Below are positions 49,901 through 57,815 of a stretch of DNA of 64,000 bases, piece by piece. This DNA is from Sporichthya polymorpha DSM 43042 (GTDB lineage: Bacteria > Actinomycetota > Actinomycetes > Sporichthyales > Sporichthyaceae): the NCBI RefSeq assembly GCF_000384115.1, contig NZ_KB913029.1:3819057-3883056 (forward strand), given 5' to 3'. Numbering within the stretch: position 1 is the stretch's first letter; each line of letters begins with the position of its first letter. The position numbers were made by a program, and so were the translations under genes. The notes under the pieces were generated by a model. It worked only from the letters and a program-made list of their open reading frames with translations. It was not told the origin of the DNA and ran no database searches.

Positions 49901-50010
49901 GCGGCGTCGAGATCGTCGTCCTCACCGTCGGCACGACGCAAAAGGTCACATAACGCCCGTTGGGCGGCTCGGACCTGGTGAGGGTCCGCTGTGTCGACCA
50001 CCCACCGCAT
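46918..50010 (-). CDS. Multi-sensor SpoIIE-type protein phosphatase with RsbW-like kinase domain
   Basis: 1030 residues. Order: RsbW-like ATPase domain (1-125; LILSELVGNVVAHA, IADSGAGF, GRGMFIVNSLA), GAF (about 150-305), PAS (about 310-430; GTWDWEIPTDRLEW), GAF (440-600), GAF (610-780), and PP2C-type SpoIIE phosphatase (790-1028; DVGGDFYDVF, GDVCGRG, FTDGATE, DDLAVLVL). Both opposing activities of a partner-switching system, anti-sigma kinase and STAS phosphatase, are in one chain. Likely sets an anti-sigma factor antagonist in response to small molecules or redox. No membrane segment. Start codon 3 bp from the neighbouring nei stop. Confidence 0.9.
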   Translation of the reverse strand: MRWVVDTADPHQVRAAQRALCDLLRRADGEDDDLDAAQLILSELVGNVVAHAPGPAVIELDWQPAHPTLTIADSGAGFVAVPTLPADPLAEGGRGMFIVNSLAQDVRIHSNGSGTRIEVDLPWSAPPRVPGPGSAEGSLGPLRAAHRLALALQQADGPPAFYDEAVATIVELLGVDRASLLLFDDDGVCRFKAWRGLSAQYRQAVEGHSPWGPEDVDARPILVPDVVADRAWDAYRPVFDAEGIRALAFVPLVHRDRVVGKFMLYYRNAHEFDSAELAVAEVLASHVALALERRAAERDLTRQQEHLQLALAAGDLGTWDWEIPTDRLEWSASLEAIHGLSPGAFAGTFEAFQADVHPEDQPLVLAAVQAVLAGESDDQYAVTYRIVLPDGTHRWVSATGQLLRDADGRPERLLGVCGDVTEQRRLLAAERAAGARLATLQRITAELSRAVGVDDVADVVLGLALEELGASTGSLCMIDGDHLRIARAVGYGTEVLDYWERFSLDDDLPAAQAVRTARPVYLGGKLDQQSRYPAFDDAPLVGAGSLAVLPLVIDGIPLGALVIGFTDTRDFSTDDQALFSSLASQCAAAIARADLYEERERARAAAERSRARLSFLAEASAELGTSLDYQATLKRVAELAVPRLADVFTLHLLEGSRISLVGLATSEADHLEPLREALLTRPPALEDETGTGAVLRTGERVVFRPVSDDLWQRFRGDHPDRFRALELSAGAVVPLVARGRTIGALGFAVRAGREFDDEGLLLAEELAARAGAAIDNARLFHQRTTALRTLQSSLLPPQLPRIAGLDLGACYSAGSAGLDVGGDFYDVFPLFGNRHLVLLGDVCGRGVEAANTALLIRHVTRAAAVNLRSPAAILNHLNEVLLRHGDADGDDPRFCTVVVAVVHPRPDGTVSVTLTLGGHPEPLLRDGAGDLRPVGEPGSVVGATEDVSFTDTRVLLRPGEKLICFTDGATERRRGNEFFGDDGLAAVLRTVTGNADAVASGVVDAVTGFAPTELGDDLAVLVLGPASPEA

Positions 50011-50013
50011 GCC

Positions 50014-50880
50014 TCAGGGTCTCAAGGAAGGCCCGTGATCGCCAGTGACGCTCCGGGAAGGTTCGGCGACTTTCTGTGGCTGACAACGTGGGCACCAGTA
50101 CGCCTTGCGCTCCTGACCGCGGGGGCCGAACGCCTCCTCGCGGATCCGCGTGCCGCACCGCCGGCACGGCTGACGGGCCCGCTCGAACACCCAGGCGGTG
50201 CGGCCGCGGCGCAGGTCGCCGGTCGTGGACTGGTCCGGCCGGTCCTTGTTGGCTTCGAGCAGTCGCCGCGCGCGCTCGACGACGGCGCGGAGGTCGGGGA
50301 CCGCGGCGACCGGGGTGCGGGGGTGGATGCCCGACAGGAACAGCGTCTCGGCGCGATAGAGCGTGCCGATCCCGGCGAGGTTGCGTTGGTCCAGCAGGGC
50401 CTCGCCGATCGTGCGTTCGGGCGCACTACCCAAACGGCGTAACGCTTCGTCGAGGTCCCAGTCGGGTCCGAGCAGGTCGGGCCCGAGATGCCCGACGACC
50501 GTGTGCTCCTGGGCGGTCGGGATCAGTTCGACGACCGGCAGCCGGTACCCGACGGCCTCCCAGTCCGGCGTCGTCAGCACGACGCGGACCTGGAAGTCGG
50601 GCCCGCCCTTGCGCGTCGCACCCGGGCGGTAGAGGTGCCAGGTCCCGTCCATCTTGAAGTGGGTGTGCAGGGTCAGCGGTTCGCCGTCGGCGTCGCGGTC
50701 GGCGGGGGAGAAGCGCAGCAGCTGGTGCTTGCCGCGGGGGACGACCTCGAGGACGGTCGCGCCGGACAGGTCCGCGGTGGCGAGCTGGGGGACGCGGAAG
50801 TCGCTCGCGGTGACCGGCTGCCCGGCGAGCGCCTGGTGAAGGCGCTTGCAGGCGAGGAAGACGGTGTCGCCCTCGGGCAC
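50014..50880 (-). CDS. nei2: Endonuclease VIII-type DNA glycosylase (Fpg/Nei family)
   Basis: A 288-residue base-excision repair enzyme. The N-terminal MPEGDTV gives the catalytic Pro and Glu after Met removal. LDQRNLAGIGTLYRAETLF is the helix-two-turn-helix, and the C-terminal zinc finger is CRRCG plus YWCPRCQ. The order lhr then nei is conserved in actinobacteria (M. tuberculosis Rv3296-Rv3297). Start GTG (complement of 50878-50880) lies 6 bp from the lhr stop, so the two are co-transcribed. Confidence 0.92.
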   Translation of the reverse strand: MPEGDTVFLACKRLHQALAGQPVTASDFRVPQLATADLSGATVLEVVPRGKHQLLRFSPADRDADGEPLTLHTHFKMDGTWHLYRPGATRKGGPDFQVRVVLTTPDWEAVGYRLPVVELIPTAQEHTVVGHLGPDLLGPDWDLDEALRRLGSAPERTIGEALLDQRNLAGIGTLYRAETLFLSGIHPRTPVAAVPDLRAVVERARRLLEANKDRPDQSTTGDLRRGRTAWVFERARQPCRRCGTRIREEAFGPRGQERKAYWCPRCQPQKVAEPSRSVTGDHGPSLRP

Positions 50881-50886
50881 GCGCGC

Positions 50887-53800
50887 CTACCCGCGCAGCC
50901 GCAGCCCGCGCGGGGTCGCGGAGAACCCGGCGGCGGAGAGGGCGGAACCGAGCGGGGAGTTCAGCACCGAGGCGCCGTCGGCCCGCTCGACGGTGAGCTT
51001 GCCGAGTGCGCCCTCCCGCACAGCGAGTGCGAGGGCGTCGACGGCGGGCTGCAGCTTCTCGGCCGCGCCGTCGTAGGAGCCGTCGGCCTCCGGGGAGATC
51101 CACGACAGCAACGACTTCCCGCCGCGCTCGACGTAGAGGACGAGCTCCCCGTCGACGAGGACGACGAGCGCTCCCGCCTTGCGGCCGGGCTTGTGACCGG
51201 AGGCCACCTCCCCGTGCGCGGTGGCGGTCGGACGTTCCGGCCACGGCAGTGCGGCGCCGTACGGGTTGGCGGGGTCCGTCGCCGCGAGGACGAGGGCCTG
51301 GCCGCGGCGCTTGGCGTCCTCGCGCGGGGTGGCCCGGAGGCGGTCGACGGCGCCGGTCATCGCGAACTGCGCGGCGCCGAGGCCCTCTACGAAGTAGCCG
51401 CGACGGCAGCGGCCGGCCTCCTCGAACGCGGCGAGCACGCGGTAGGTCGCGGCGAACCCGCCGGGCGTCCGCTCGGCGACCACCGCGCCGCGGGTGAGAA
51501 CGCCGTGGCGGTCGAGCAGGGCGTCGGCGGCGGCCTGCGCGCGGCGGGTCGGGTCCGGCTCGCGGTTGGGCAGCAGCGACCACCGGCCGGCGACGGTCGG
51601 GGGACCGGTGCGCGTCGGCATCGCCGGCTTGCCGAGTGCCGCGCGGCCGGGCCGTCCATAACGGGCCCGCGGGGTCGGGGCCTTGCGGGCGCGGTGCGCG
51701 CCGCGGCCGCCGATCAGCGTCCGCAGCGGGGCGAGGGTGTCGTTGGTGAGCCGGCCGGACCAGACCAGGTCCCAGATCGCGGCGACCAGCGCGCCATCGT
51801 CGACGAGCCCTGTGTCGGTGGAGCCGACCCGATCGGAGAGCTGACGGAAGAACAGGGCGTGGCCGTCGTCGAGGGCGTCGAGGACGGCGCGGTGGAGTTC
51901 GCCTCCCTCGGTCTCCGGGTCGAGCTCGGGCAGCAGCAGCTCGGCGGTGTCGGCGAGGTGCAGGGAGACCCAGCCGTCGTCGCCGGGCAGCGACCCGTGG
52001 CCGGCCCAGAGGACCTCGCCGGCGGCGGTGAGTTCGTCGAGCATCGCGGGGGAGTAGCCGACGACCCGGGCGGGCAGGATCAACCGCTCGAGCGCCGAGG
52101 CCGGCACCGCGGCGCCCTGGAGCTGCTCGACGACGCGCAGCACGCCGTCGACCCCGCGAAGGGAGTCGGCGCCGACGTGCTGCCAGGCGGGGAGGAACCG
52201 CGCGAGCGCGGTGTGCTCGACGGGCTCGATCTCCTGCCGCAGCCGGGCGATCGAGAGCCGGCGCAGGCGGCGCAGCACCTCGGCGTCGCACCACTCGGTG
52301 CCGCTGCCGCCGGGGCGGAACTCGCCCTCGACGACGCGGCCGGTCGCGGCGAGCCGGGCGAGGGCACCGCGGGCCACGGCGCTGCCGAGGCCGAAGCGGG
52401 CGGCGACGTCCGCCACCGGGAACGGGCCGTGGGTGCGGGCGAAGCGGGCGACCAGGTCGCCGAGCGGGTCGCGGACGGGCTCGGTGAACGCCTCGGGCAC
52501 GCCGACGGGCAGCGGGGCGCCGAGGGCGTCGCGCAGGCGGCCGGCGTCCTCGATCGCGGCCCACTGCTCGGCGCCGGCGATCCGGACCCGGATGGCGCGC
52601 CGGGCTTCTTCGAGCGCGGCGAGCCAGCGGGGGACCTCGGCCTCGTTGCCGTCGACCACGCGCGCGATCACCTCGGCGGTCGTCAGCGGGCCGAGCAGGC
52701 GCAACAGGTCGGCGATGCCCTCGAGGTCCTTGACCTTGCGCTCCGCGGTGAGGCGCTGCAGTTCGATCTCGACGGTCTCGACCGCGCCGACGTCGAGCAG
52801 TTCGCGCAGGTCGGCCTGGCCGAGGAGTTCGGCGAGCAGCGCGGAGTCGAGTGCGAGGGCGGCCGCGCGGCGCTCGGCGAGCGGGGAGTCGCCCTCGTAG
52901 AGGAACGCGGCGACGTAGCCGAAGAGGAGCGACCGAGCGAACGGGGAGGGTGACGAGGTCTCGACCTCGACGACGCGCACCTTGCGGTTCTCGATGTCGG
53001 TCATCAGCTCGACGAGGCCGGGGACGTCGAAGACGTCCTGCAGGCACTCGCGCATCGTCTCGAGCAGGATAGGAAATGACGCGTACTCAGATGCAACCGA
53101 CAGCAGCTGGGCCGATCGCTGCCGCTGCTGCCACAGGGGCGACCGCTTGCCGGGGTCGCGGCGCGGGAGCAGCAGGGCGCGGGCGGCGCACTCGCGGAAG
53201 CGGGAGGCGAACAGTGCGGAGCCGCCGACCTCGGCCGTCACCAGCGCGTCGACCTCGGCGGAGTCGAGGACCACCGACGGGCTCTGGCCGTGCGGGAGGT
53301 CGAGGTCGTCGAGCTCGATGTCCGGCAGGCGCAGGACGATGCCGTCGTCGGCGTGCATCGCCTGGACGTCGACCCCGAAGCGCTCGCGCAGCCGACCGGC
53401 GATCGCCAGCGCCCAGGGCGCATGGACCTGCGCGCCGAAGGGAGAGTGCACGCAGAGGCGCCAGTCGCCGAGCTCGTCGCGGAAGCGCTCGACGACGATC
53501 GTGCGGTCGTCGGGGACGTGCGTGGTCGCCTCCCGCTGTTCGGCGAGGTAGACGAGCAGGTTGTCCGTCGCCCAGTCGTCGAGGCCGCAGCGCGCCAGGC
53601 GTTCGCGAGCGGCGGCGTCGTCGAGGCGCGCGAGCTCGCGGAGGAAGCCGCCGAGGGCACGGCCGAGCTCGAGGGGGCGGCCGATCGAGTCGCCCTTCCA
53701 GAACGGGAGCCGGCCGGGCTGGCCCGGGGCGGGCGAAACCAGGACCCGGTCGTGGGTGATGTCCTCGATCCGCCAGCTGGAGGAGCCGAGCGTGAAGACG

Positions 53801-55524
53801 TCACCGACGCGGGACTCGTAGACCATCTCCTCGTCGAGCTCCCCGACCCGGGAGGCCTTCTCCCCGACGAGGAACACCCCGAACAGGCCACGGTCGGGGA
53901 TGGTGCCGCCGCTGGTGACCGCGAGCCGCTGCGCGCCGGGGCGGCCGGTCAGGGTGCCCGTGACCCGGTCCCAGACCAGCCGCGGTCGTAGCTCGGCGAA
54001 CTCGTCGGAGGGGTAGCGGCCGGAGAGCATGTCGAGGACCGCGTCGAACGAGGATTGCGGGAGCGAGGCGAACGGGGCGGCGCGGCGCACGAGAGCGAGC
54101 AGCTCGTCGGCGGACCACTCGTCCAGCGCGACCATCGAGACGACGTGCTGGGCGAGGACGTCGAGCGGGTTGCGCGGGATCCGGATGGCCTCGATCTGAG
54201 CCGCCATCATGCGCTCGGCGACGACGGCGGTCTGGACGAGATCGCCCCGGTGCTTGGGGAAGACGACGCCGCGGGAGACGGCGCCGACCTGGTGGCCGGC
54301 GCGACCGATGCGCTGCAGACCGCTCGCGACCGAGGGCGGGGACTCGACCTGGACGACGAGGTCGACCGCGCCCATGTCGATGCCGAGCTCCAGGCTCGAG
54401 GTCGCGACGACCGCCTTGAGGCGGCCGGTCTTCAGCTCGTCCTCGATGATCGCCCGCTGCTCCTTGGACACCGAGCCGTGGTGGGCGCGGGCCAGGATCT
54501 CGGGAGCGCCGCGGGAGACCCCGCTCTGCGCCATCAGCTGGGCGGGGGGCTTCGTCTCACCCGGGGGTGGCAGCGTCTCGCCGGTCTCGCGTTCGAGCGC
54601 GGCCTCGTTCAGACGCTGCGTCAGACGTTCGGCCAGCCGCCGGGAGTTGGAGAAGACGATCGTCGAGCGGTGGGCCTCGATCAGGTCGGTGATGCGCTCC
54701 TCGACGTGGGGCCAGATCGACGTCCGCGGCTCGGCGCCCGCGGCGGAGCCCTCGAACTCCGCGGTGGGGACGCCGAGTTCGCGCATGTCCTCGACCGGGA
54801 CGACGACCGAGATGTCGAACTGCTTGTCGGCCGGGGGTTTGACGACGACGGTCTCGGCGGCGCCGCCGAGGAAGCGCGCGACCTCCTCGACCGGTCGCAC
54901 GGTGGCGGACAGGCCGATCCGCTGGGCGGGCTTCTCCAGCAGGGCGTCGAGGCGTTCGAGGGAGAGGGCGAGGTGGGCTCCGCGCTTGGTGGCGGCGACC
55001 GCGTGGACCTCGTCGACGATGACGGTCTCGACGCCGGCGAGGGACTCCCGGGCGCGCGAGGTGAGGATCAGGAAGAGCGACTCGGGCGTGGTGATGAGGA
55101 TGTCCGGCGGCCGGGTGGCGAACCTGCGGCGCTCGTCGGCGGGGGTGTCGCCGGTGCGCATGCCGACCTCGACCGTCGGCTCCGGGAGCCCGAGGCGGTG
55201 CGCGGCCTGCCGGATGCCGGCCAGCGGCGCGCGCAGGTTGCGCTCGACATCGACAGCGAGCGCCTTGAGCGGCGAGACGTAGAGGACGCGGCAGCGTCGT
55301 TCCCGCTCGGCGGGGGGCGGGGTGGACGTCAGGCGGTCCAGGGCGGAGAGGAACGCGGCGAGCGTCTTGCCGGACCCGGTCGGGGCGACGACCAGGGCGT
55401 GCCGGCCGGACGTGATCGCCTCCCACGCGCCGATCTGGGCGGCCGTGGGCGCCTCGAAGGCACCGGAGAACCACGCCGCGGTCGCCGGCGCGAATCCGGC
55501 CAACGGGTCGGAGGTGGGGGGCAC
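50887..55524 (-). CDS. lhr: Large Lhr-type ATP-dependent DNA helicase
   Basis: A superfamily 2 helicase of 1545 residues. Walker A APTGSGKTLAAFLSALDRL is near residue 50, DEVH box IVDEVHAVAATKRGAHLALSLERL near 180, and the second RecA domain includes HHGSVSKEQRAIIEDELKTG and QRIGRAGHQVGAVSRG. A winged helix and Lhr beta-barrel follow, then a long C-terminal region of helicase-associated domains (about 900-1545). 3'-5' unwinding of DNA or DNA:RNA hybrids is known for Lhr. GTG near 55524 is chosen because the frame upstream (to 55608) has no similarity. Operon with nei2. Confidence 0.93.
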   Translation of the reverse strand: MPPTSDPLAGFAPATAAWFSGAFEAPTAAQIGAWEAITSGRHALVVAPTGSGKTLAAFLSALDRLTSTPPPAERERRCRVLYVSPLKALAVDVERNLRAPLAGIRQAAHRLGLPEPTVEVGMRTGDTPADERRRFATRPPDILITTPESLFLILTSRARESLAGVETVIVDEVHAVAATKRGAHLALSLERLDALLEKPAQRIGLSATVRPVEEVARFLGGAAETVVVKPPADKQFDISVVVPVEDMRELGVPTAEFEGSAAGAEPRTSIWPHVEERITDLIEAHRSTIVFSNSRRLAERLTQRLNEAALERETGETLPPPGETKPPAQLMAQSGVSRGAPEILARAHHGSVSKEQRAIIEDELKTGRLKAVVATSSLELGIDMGAVDLVVQVESPPSVASGLQRIGRAGHQVGAVSRGVVFPKHRGDLVQTAVVAERMMAAQIEAIRIPRNPLDVLAQHVVSMVALDEWSADELLALVRRAAPFASLPQSSFDAVLDMLSGRYPSDEFAELRPRLVWDRVTGTLTGRPGAQRLAVTSGGTIPDRGLFGVFLVGEKASRVGELDEEMVYESRVGDVFTLGSSSWRIEDITHDRVLVSPAPGQPGRLPFWKGDSIGRPLELGRALGGFLRELARLDDAAARERLARCGLDDWATDNLLVYLAEQREATTHVPDDRTIVVERFRDELGDWRLCVHSPFGAQVHAPWALAIAGRLRERFGVDVQAMHADDGIVLRLPDIELDDLDLPHGQSPSVVLDSAEVDALVTAEVGGSALFASRFRECAARALLLPRRDPGKRSPLWQQRQRSAQLLSVASEYASFPILLETMRECLQDVFDVPGLVELMTDIENRKVRVVEVETSSPSPFARSLLFGYVAAFLYEGDSPLAERRAAALALDSALLAELLGQADLRELLDVGAVETVEIELQRLTAERKVKDLEGIADLLRLLGPLTTAEVIARVVDGNEAEVPRWLAALEEARRAIRVRIAGAEQWAAIEDAGRLRDALGAPLPVGVPEAFTEPVRDPLGDLVARFARTHGPFPVADVAARFGLGSAVARGALARLAATGRVVEGEFRPGGSGTEWCDAEVLRRLRRLSIARLRQEIEPVEHTALARFLPAWQHVGADSLRGVDGVLRVVEQLQGAAVPASALERLILPARVVGYSPAMLDELTAAGEVLWAGHGSLPGDDGWVSLHLADTAELLLPELDPETEGGELHRAVLDALDDGHALFFRQLSDRVGSTDTGLVDDGALVAAIWDLVWSGRLTNDTLAPLRTLIGGRGAHRARKAPTPRARYGRPGRAALGKPAMPTRTGPPTVAGRWSLLPNREPDPTRRAQAAADALLDRHGVLTRGAVVAERTPGGFAATYRVLAAFEEAGRCRRGYFVEGLGAAQFAMTGAVDRLRATPREDAKRRGQALVLAATDPANPYGAALPWPERPTATAHGEVASGHKPGRKAGALVVLVDGELVLYVERGGKSLLSWISPEADGSYDGAAEKLQPAVDALALAVREGALGKLTVERADGASVLNSPLGSALSAAGFSATPRGLRLRG

Positions 55525-55586
55525 CGCTCCATCCTGCCCCGCGGCACCGACACTAGGCCTGGTCCGGCTGCGGTCCGCCCCCTGGG

Positions 55587-55624
55587 GTCTTAGAATGTAA
55601 GACAACAATCTCAGAAAGTGAGAC
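55587..55624. promoter_or_regulatory. Tandem 16 bp operator before a methyltransferase gene
   Basis: Two inverted repeats of the same type: TCTTAGAATGTAAGAC (55588-55603) and TCTCAGAAAGTGAGAC (55609-55624). They share TCTyAGAAwGTrAGAC, and their centres are 21 bp apart, about two helical turns, so two dimers would bind on the same face. The second ends 3 bp before ATG at 55628 and covers the ribosome binding site. A TetR- or MarR-type repressor is the likely binder, but no such gene is in the window. Confidence 0.7.
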
Positions 55625-55627
55625 GCG

Positions 55628-56428
55628 ATGACCTACACGCACGGCCACCACGAGTCGGTGCTGCGCTCCCACCGCTGGCGGACCGCGGGGAACTCGGCCG
55701 CGTACCTGCTGCCGTATCTGGAACCGGGGCAGCTCCTCCTCGACGTGGGCTGCGGTCCGGGGACGCTGACGCTCGACCTCGGCGAGCGGGTCGGGTCGGT
55801 CACCGCGTTGGAGCGGACCCCCGAGGCGCTTGACCTGTGCCGGGCGGAGGCGGAGCGCCGCGGGTTCCCCAGCGCCGAGGTGGCCGTCGAGTTCGCCGTC
55901 GGGGACGCTCACGCGCTGCCGTTCGCGGAGGACAGCTTCGACGTCGTCCACGCCCACCAGGTGCTGCAGCACGTCGCCGACCCCGTCGCGGCCCTGCGGG
56001 AGATGCGGCGGGTGACCCGGCCGGGCGGGATCGTCGCCGTGCGCGACAGCGACTACCCGGCGTTCGCGTGGTACCCGAAACCGCCGGCGCTCGACGACTG
56101 GATGGCGCTGTACCTGCGCTGCGCGGTCGCGAACGGCGGGGAGCCCGAGGCCGGCCGGCGCCTGCTCTCCTGGGCCCGGACGGCCGGGTTCGCCGACATC
56201 ACCCCGACCGCGAGCGTCTGGTGCTTCGCGACCCCCGACGACCGCGCCTGGTGGGGCGGCATGTGGGCCGACCGGATCCTCTCCTCGGCAATGGCGACCC
56301 AGGCGCTGGACTCCGGCTACGCGACCGAGCGGGACCTGCAGTCGATCTCCGCCGGGTGGACCGAGTGGGCCGCCGCCGGTGACGGCTGGCTCTCCATCAC
56401 CCACGGCGAGATCGTCGCGCGCGCCTGA
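55628..56428 (+). CDS. SAM-dependent class I methyltransferase
   Basis: 266 residues. SAM motif I is LLLDVGCGPGTLTLDLG, with the acidic residue in LERTPEALD, GDAHALPFAEDSFDVVHAHQVL around motif II, and VTRPGGIVAVRD. The closest type is the UbiE/menaquinone or small-molecule methyltransferases. Substrate is unknown. It is preceded by a tandem operator, so expression is probably induced or derepressed by a ligand. Divergent from lhr. Confidence 0.85.
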   Translation: MTYTHGHHESVLRSHRWRTAGNSAAYLLPYLEPGQLLLDVGCGPGTLTLDLGERVGSVTALERTPEALDLCRAEAERRGFPSAEVAVEFAVGDAHALPFAEDSFDVVHAHQVLQHVADPVAALREMRRVTRPGGIVAVRDSDYPAFAWYPKPPALDDWMALYLRCAVANGGEPEAGRRLLSWARTAGFADITPTASVWCFATPDDRAWWGGMWADRILSSAMATQALDSGYATERDLQSISAGWTEWAAAGDGWLSITHGEIVARA

Positions 56429-56440
56429 CCAGCGCTCCGG

Positions 56441-56474
56441 TGGAGATGACATCTCCATGGAGACGACATCTCCA
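56441..56474. repeat. Tandem 17 bp near-palindromes
   Basis: TGGAGATGACATCTCCA (56441-56457) is followed directly by TGGAGACGACATCTCCA (56458-56474). Each is a hairpin-forming inverted repeat, and together they can also form one longer stem. They lie between the convergent methyltransferase and DinB-like genes, so a two-way terminator is likely; a tandem protein site is the alternative. Confidence 0.65.
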
Positions 56475-56488
56475 GTGGTGGGCGGGGA

Positions 56489-56737
56489 TCAGAAGCCGAG
56501 GCGGATGTGGAGGTCGCGGAGGAGGGCGATCTCGGCACCGTGGTGGATCGCCTCGCGGTTGATGTGGAGGACCAGGGCGGCGCACGGGAAGTCCTCGTAC
56601 CCGGGTTCGCCGCAGGGGGCGGCGAGTTGCTCGGTGGACCACGTGCGCACGCCGGCGACCCAGGCGGCGTAAGTCTCGTCGAGCTGGGCGTTCCAGTGCC
56701 ACTCGAGCTGCTCACGCAGCTGCTCGTTCCACTCCAT
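56489..56737 (-). pseudogene. DinB-family protein with internal in-frame deletion
   Basis: An 82-residue open frame joining the first helix of a DinB-type protein (QLREQLEWHWNAQL) to the last third (DETYAAWVAGVRTW, then LVLHINREAIHHGAEIALLRDL). Full-length relatives are about 180 residues. The middle part, including the first metal-binding His, is absent. The C-terminal HxxxxxHH metal ligands remain. The junction falls at a Gln-Leu pair; recombination at a short CAGCT repeat would explain it. Probably not functional as a metal-dependent transferase, although the frame is intact. Confidence 0.6.
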
Positions 56738-56816
56738 GCGCCGGTCTTACCCCCGGCGGGCGGCCGGTCATGCGGCGGACGGCGGAACAGAGGAGCAGGG
56801 TCTCGGCGGCCGCGGG

Positions 56817-56822
56817 TAGCGT
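56817..56822 (+). promoter_or_regulatory. Possible -10 element TAGCGT before the ABC exporter
   Basis: TAGCGT ends 6 nt before GTG at 56829. Again no Shine-Dalgarno is seen, consistent with a leaderless first gene of the exporter operon. Confidence 0.45.
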
Positions 56823-56828
56823 GCCCCG

Positions 56829-57815
56829 GTGAGCGGGACCAGGGACGAGCGGGCGGCGGTCGCTGTCGACGCGCAGCCCGGGGCGCTGGTGTTCGCCCGC
56901 GGCCTGGTCAAGGCGTTCGGCGAGGGGGAGAAGCGCCGGGTCGCCGTGGCGGGGATCGACGTCGAGGTCCGGGCGGGCGAGGCGTTCGGCTTCCTCGGGC
57001 CGAACGGGGCCGGCAAGAGCTCGACGATGCGGATGATCGGGTGCACGTCGCCCGCGACCGCGGGGCTGCTCCGGGTGCTCGGGCGGGACCCGGCGGTCGA
57101 GGGGTCCGCGATCCGGGCCGGGCTGGGCGTCGTCCCGCAGGAGGACAGCCTCGACGGCGAGCTGACCGTCCGGGACAACCTCGTCATCTACGGCCGGTAC
57201 TTCGGGCTGCCGTGGAAGGAGTGCCGCTCGCGGGCCGACGAGCTGCTGGAGTTCGTCCAGCTCGCCGACCGGGCCGACTCGCGCGTCGACACCCTCTCGG
57301 GCGGCATGAAGCGGCGCCTGACGATCGCGCGGGCGCTGGTGAACCGACCCCGGCTGCTGCTGCTCGACGAGCCGACGACCGGGCTCGACCCGCAGGCGCG
57401 GCACGTCGTGTGGGAGCGGCTCTTCCAGCTCAAACGCTCGGGTGTGACGTTGATTCTGACGACCCATTACATGGATGAGGCCGAGCAACTGTGTGACCGG
57501 CTCGTCGTGATGGACGGCGGCCGGATCGCGGCCGAGGGATCCCCGCGGGAGCTGATCGCGACGCACTCGACGCGGGAGGTCGTCGAAGCCCGGCCGGCCG
57601 ACGGCGAGACCGCCCGCCCCGCGGAGGTGCTGGCACCGCTGGCGCAGCGGATCGAAGTCCTCCCGGACCGCGTGCTGCTCTACACCGACGACGGGGACGC
57701 GACCGCCGCGGCCGTGACGCACCATCACGAGCTCAACCTCGCCTCTGTCCTCGTGCGGCGCTCCTCGCTGGAGGACGTGTTCCTCCGTCTCACCGGCCGG
57801 ACGCTGGTGGACTGA
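56829..57815 (+). CDS. ABC-2 exporter ATP-binding protein (DrrA-like)
   Basis: 328 residues. Walker A FLGPNGAGKSSTMRMI, Q-loop VPQEDSLDGELTVRDNLVIY, signature TLSGGMKRRLTIARAL, Walker B LLLLDEPTTGLDPQARH, and switch His in LTTHYMDEAEQL. The C-terminal extension (about 240-328) is the daunorubicin-type accessory domain. It energises two permeases encoded next, with a 1 bp stop/start overlap. Such exporters move drugs, lipids or antibiotics; substrate unknown. Confidence 0.9.
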   Translation: MSGTRDERAAVAVDAQPGALVFARGLVKAFGEGEKRRVAVAGIDVEVRAGEAFGFLGPNGAGKSSTMRMIGCTSPATAGLLRVLGRDPAVEGSAIRAGLGVVPQEDSLDGELTVRDNLVIYGRYFGLPWKECRSRADELLEFVQLADRADSRVDTLSGGMKRRLTIARALVNRPRLLLLDEPTTGLDPQARHVVWERLFQLKRSGVTLILTTHYMDEAEQLCDRLVVMDGGRIAAEGSPRELIATHSTREVVEARPADGETARPAEVLAPLAQRIEVLPDRVLLYTDDGDATAAAVTHHHELNLASVLVRRSSLEDVFLRLTGRTLVD

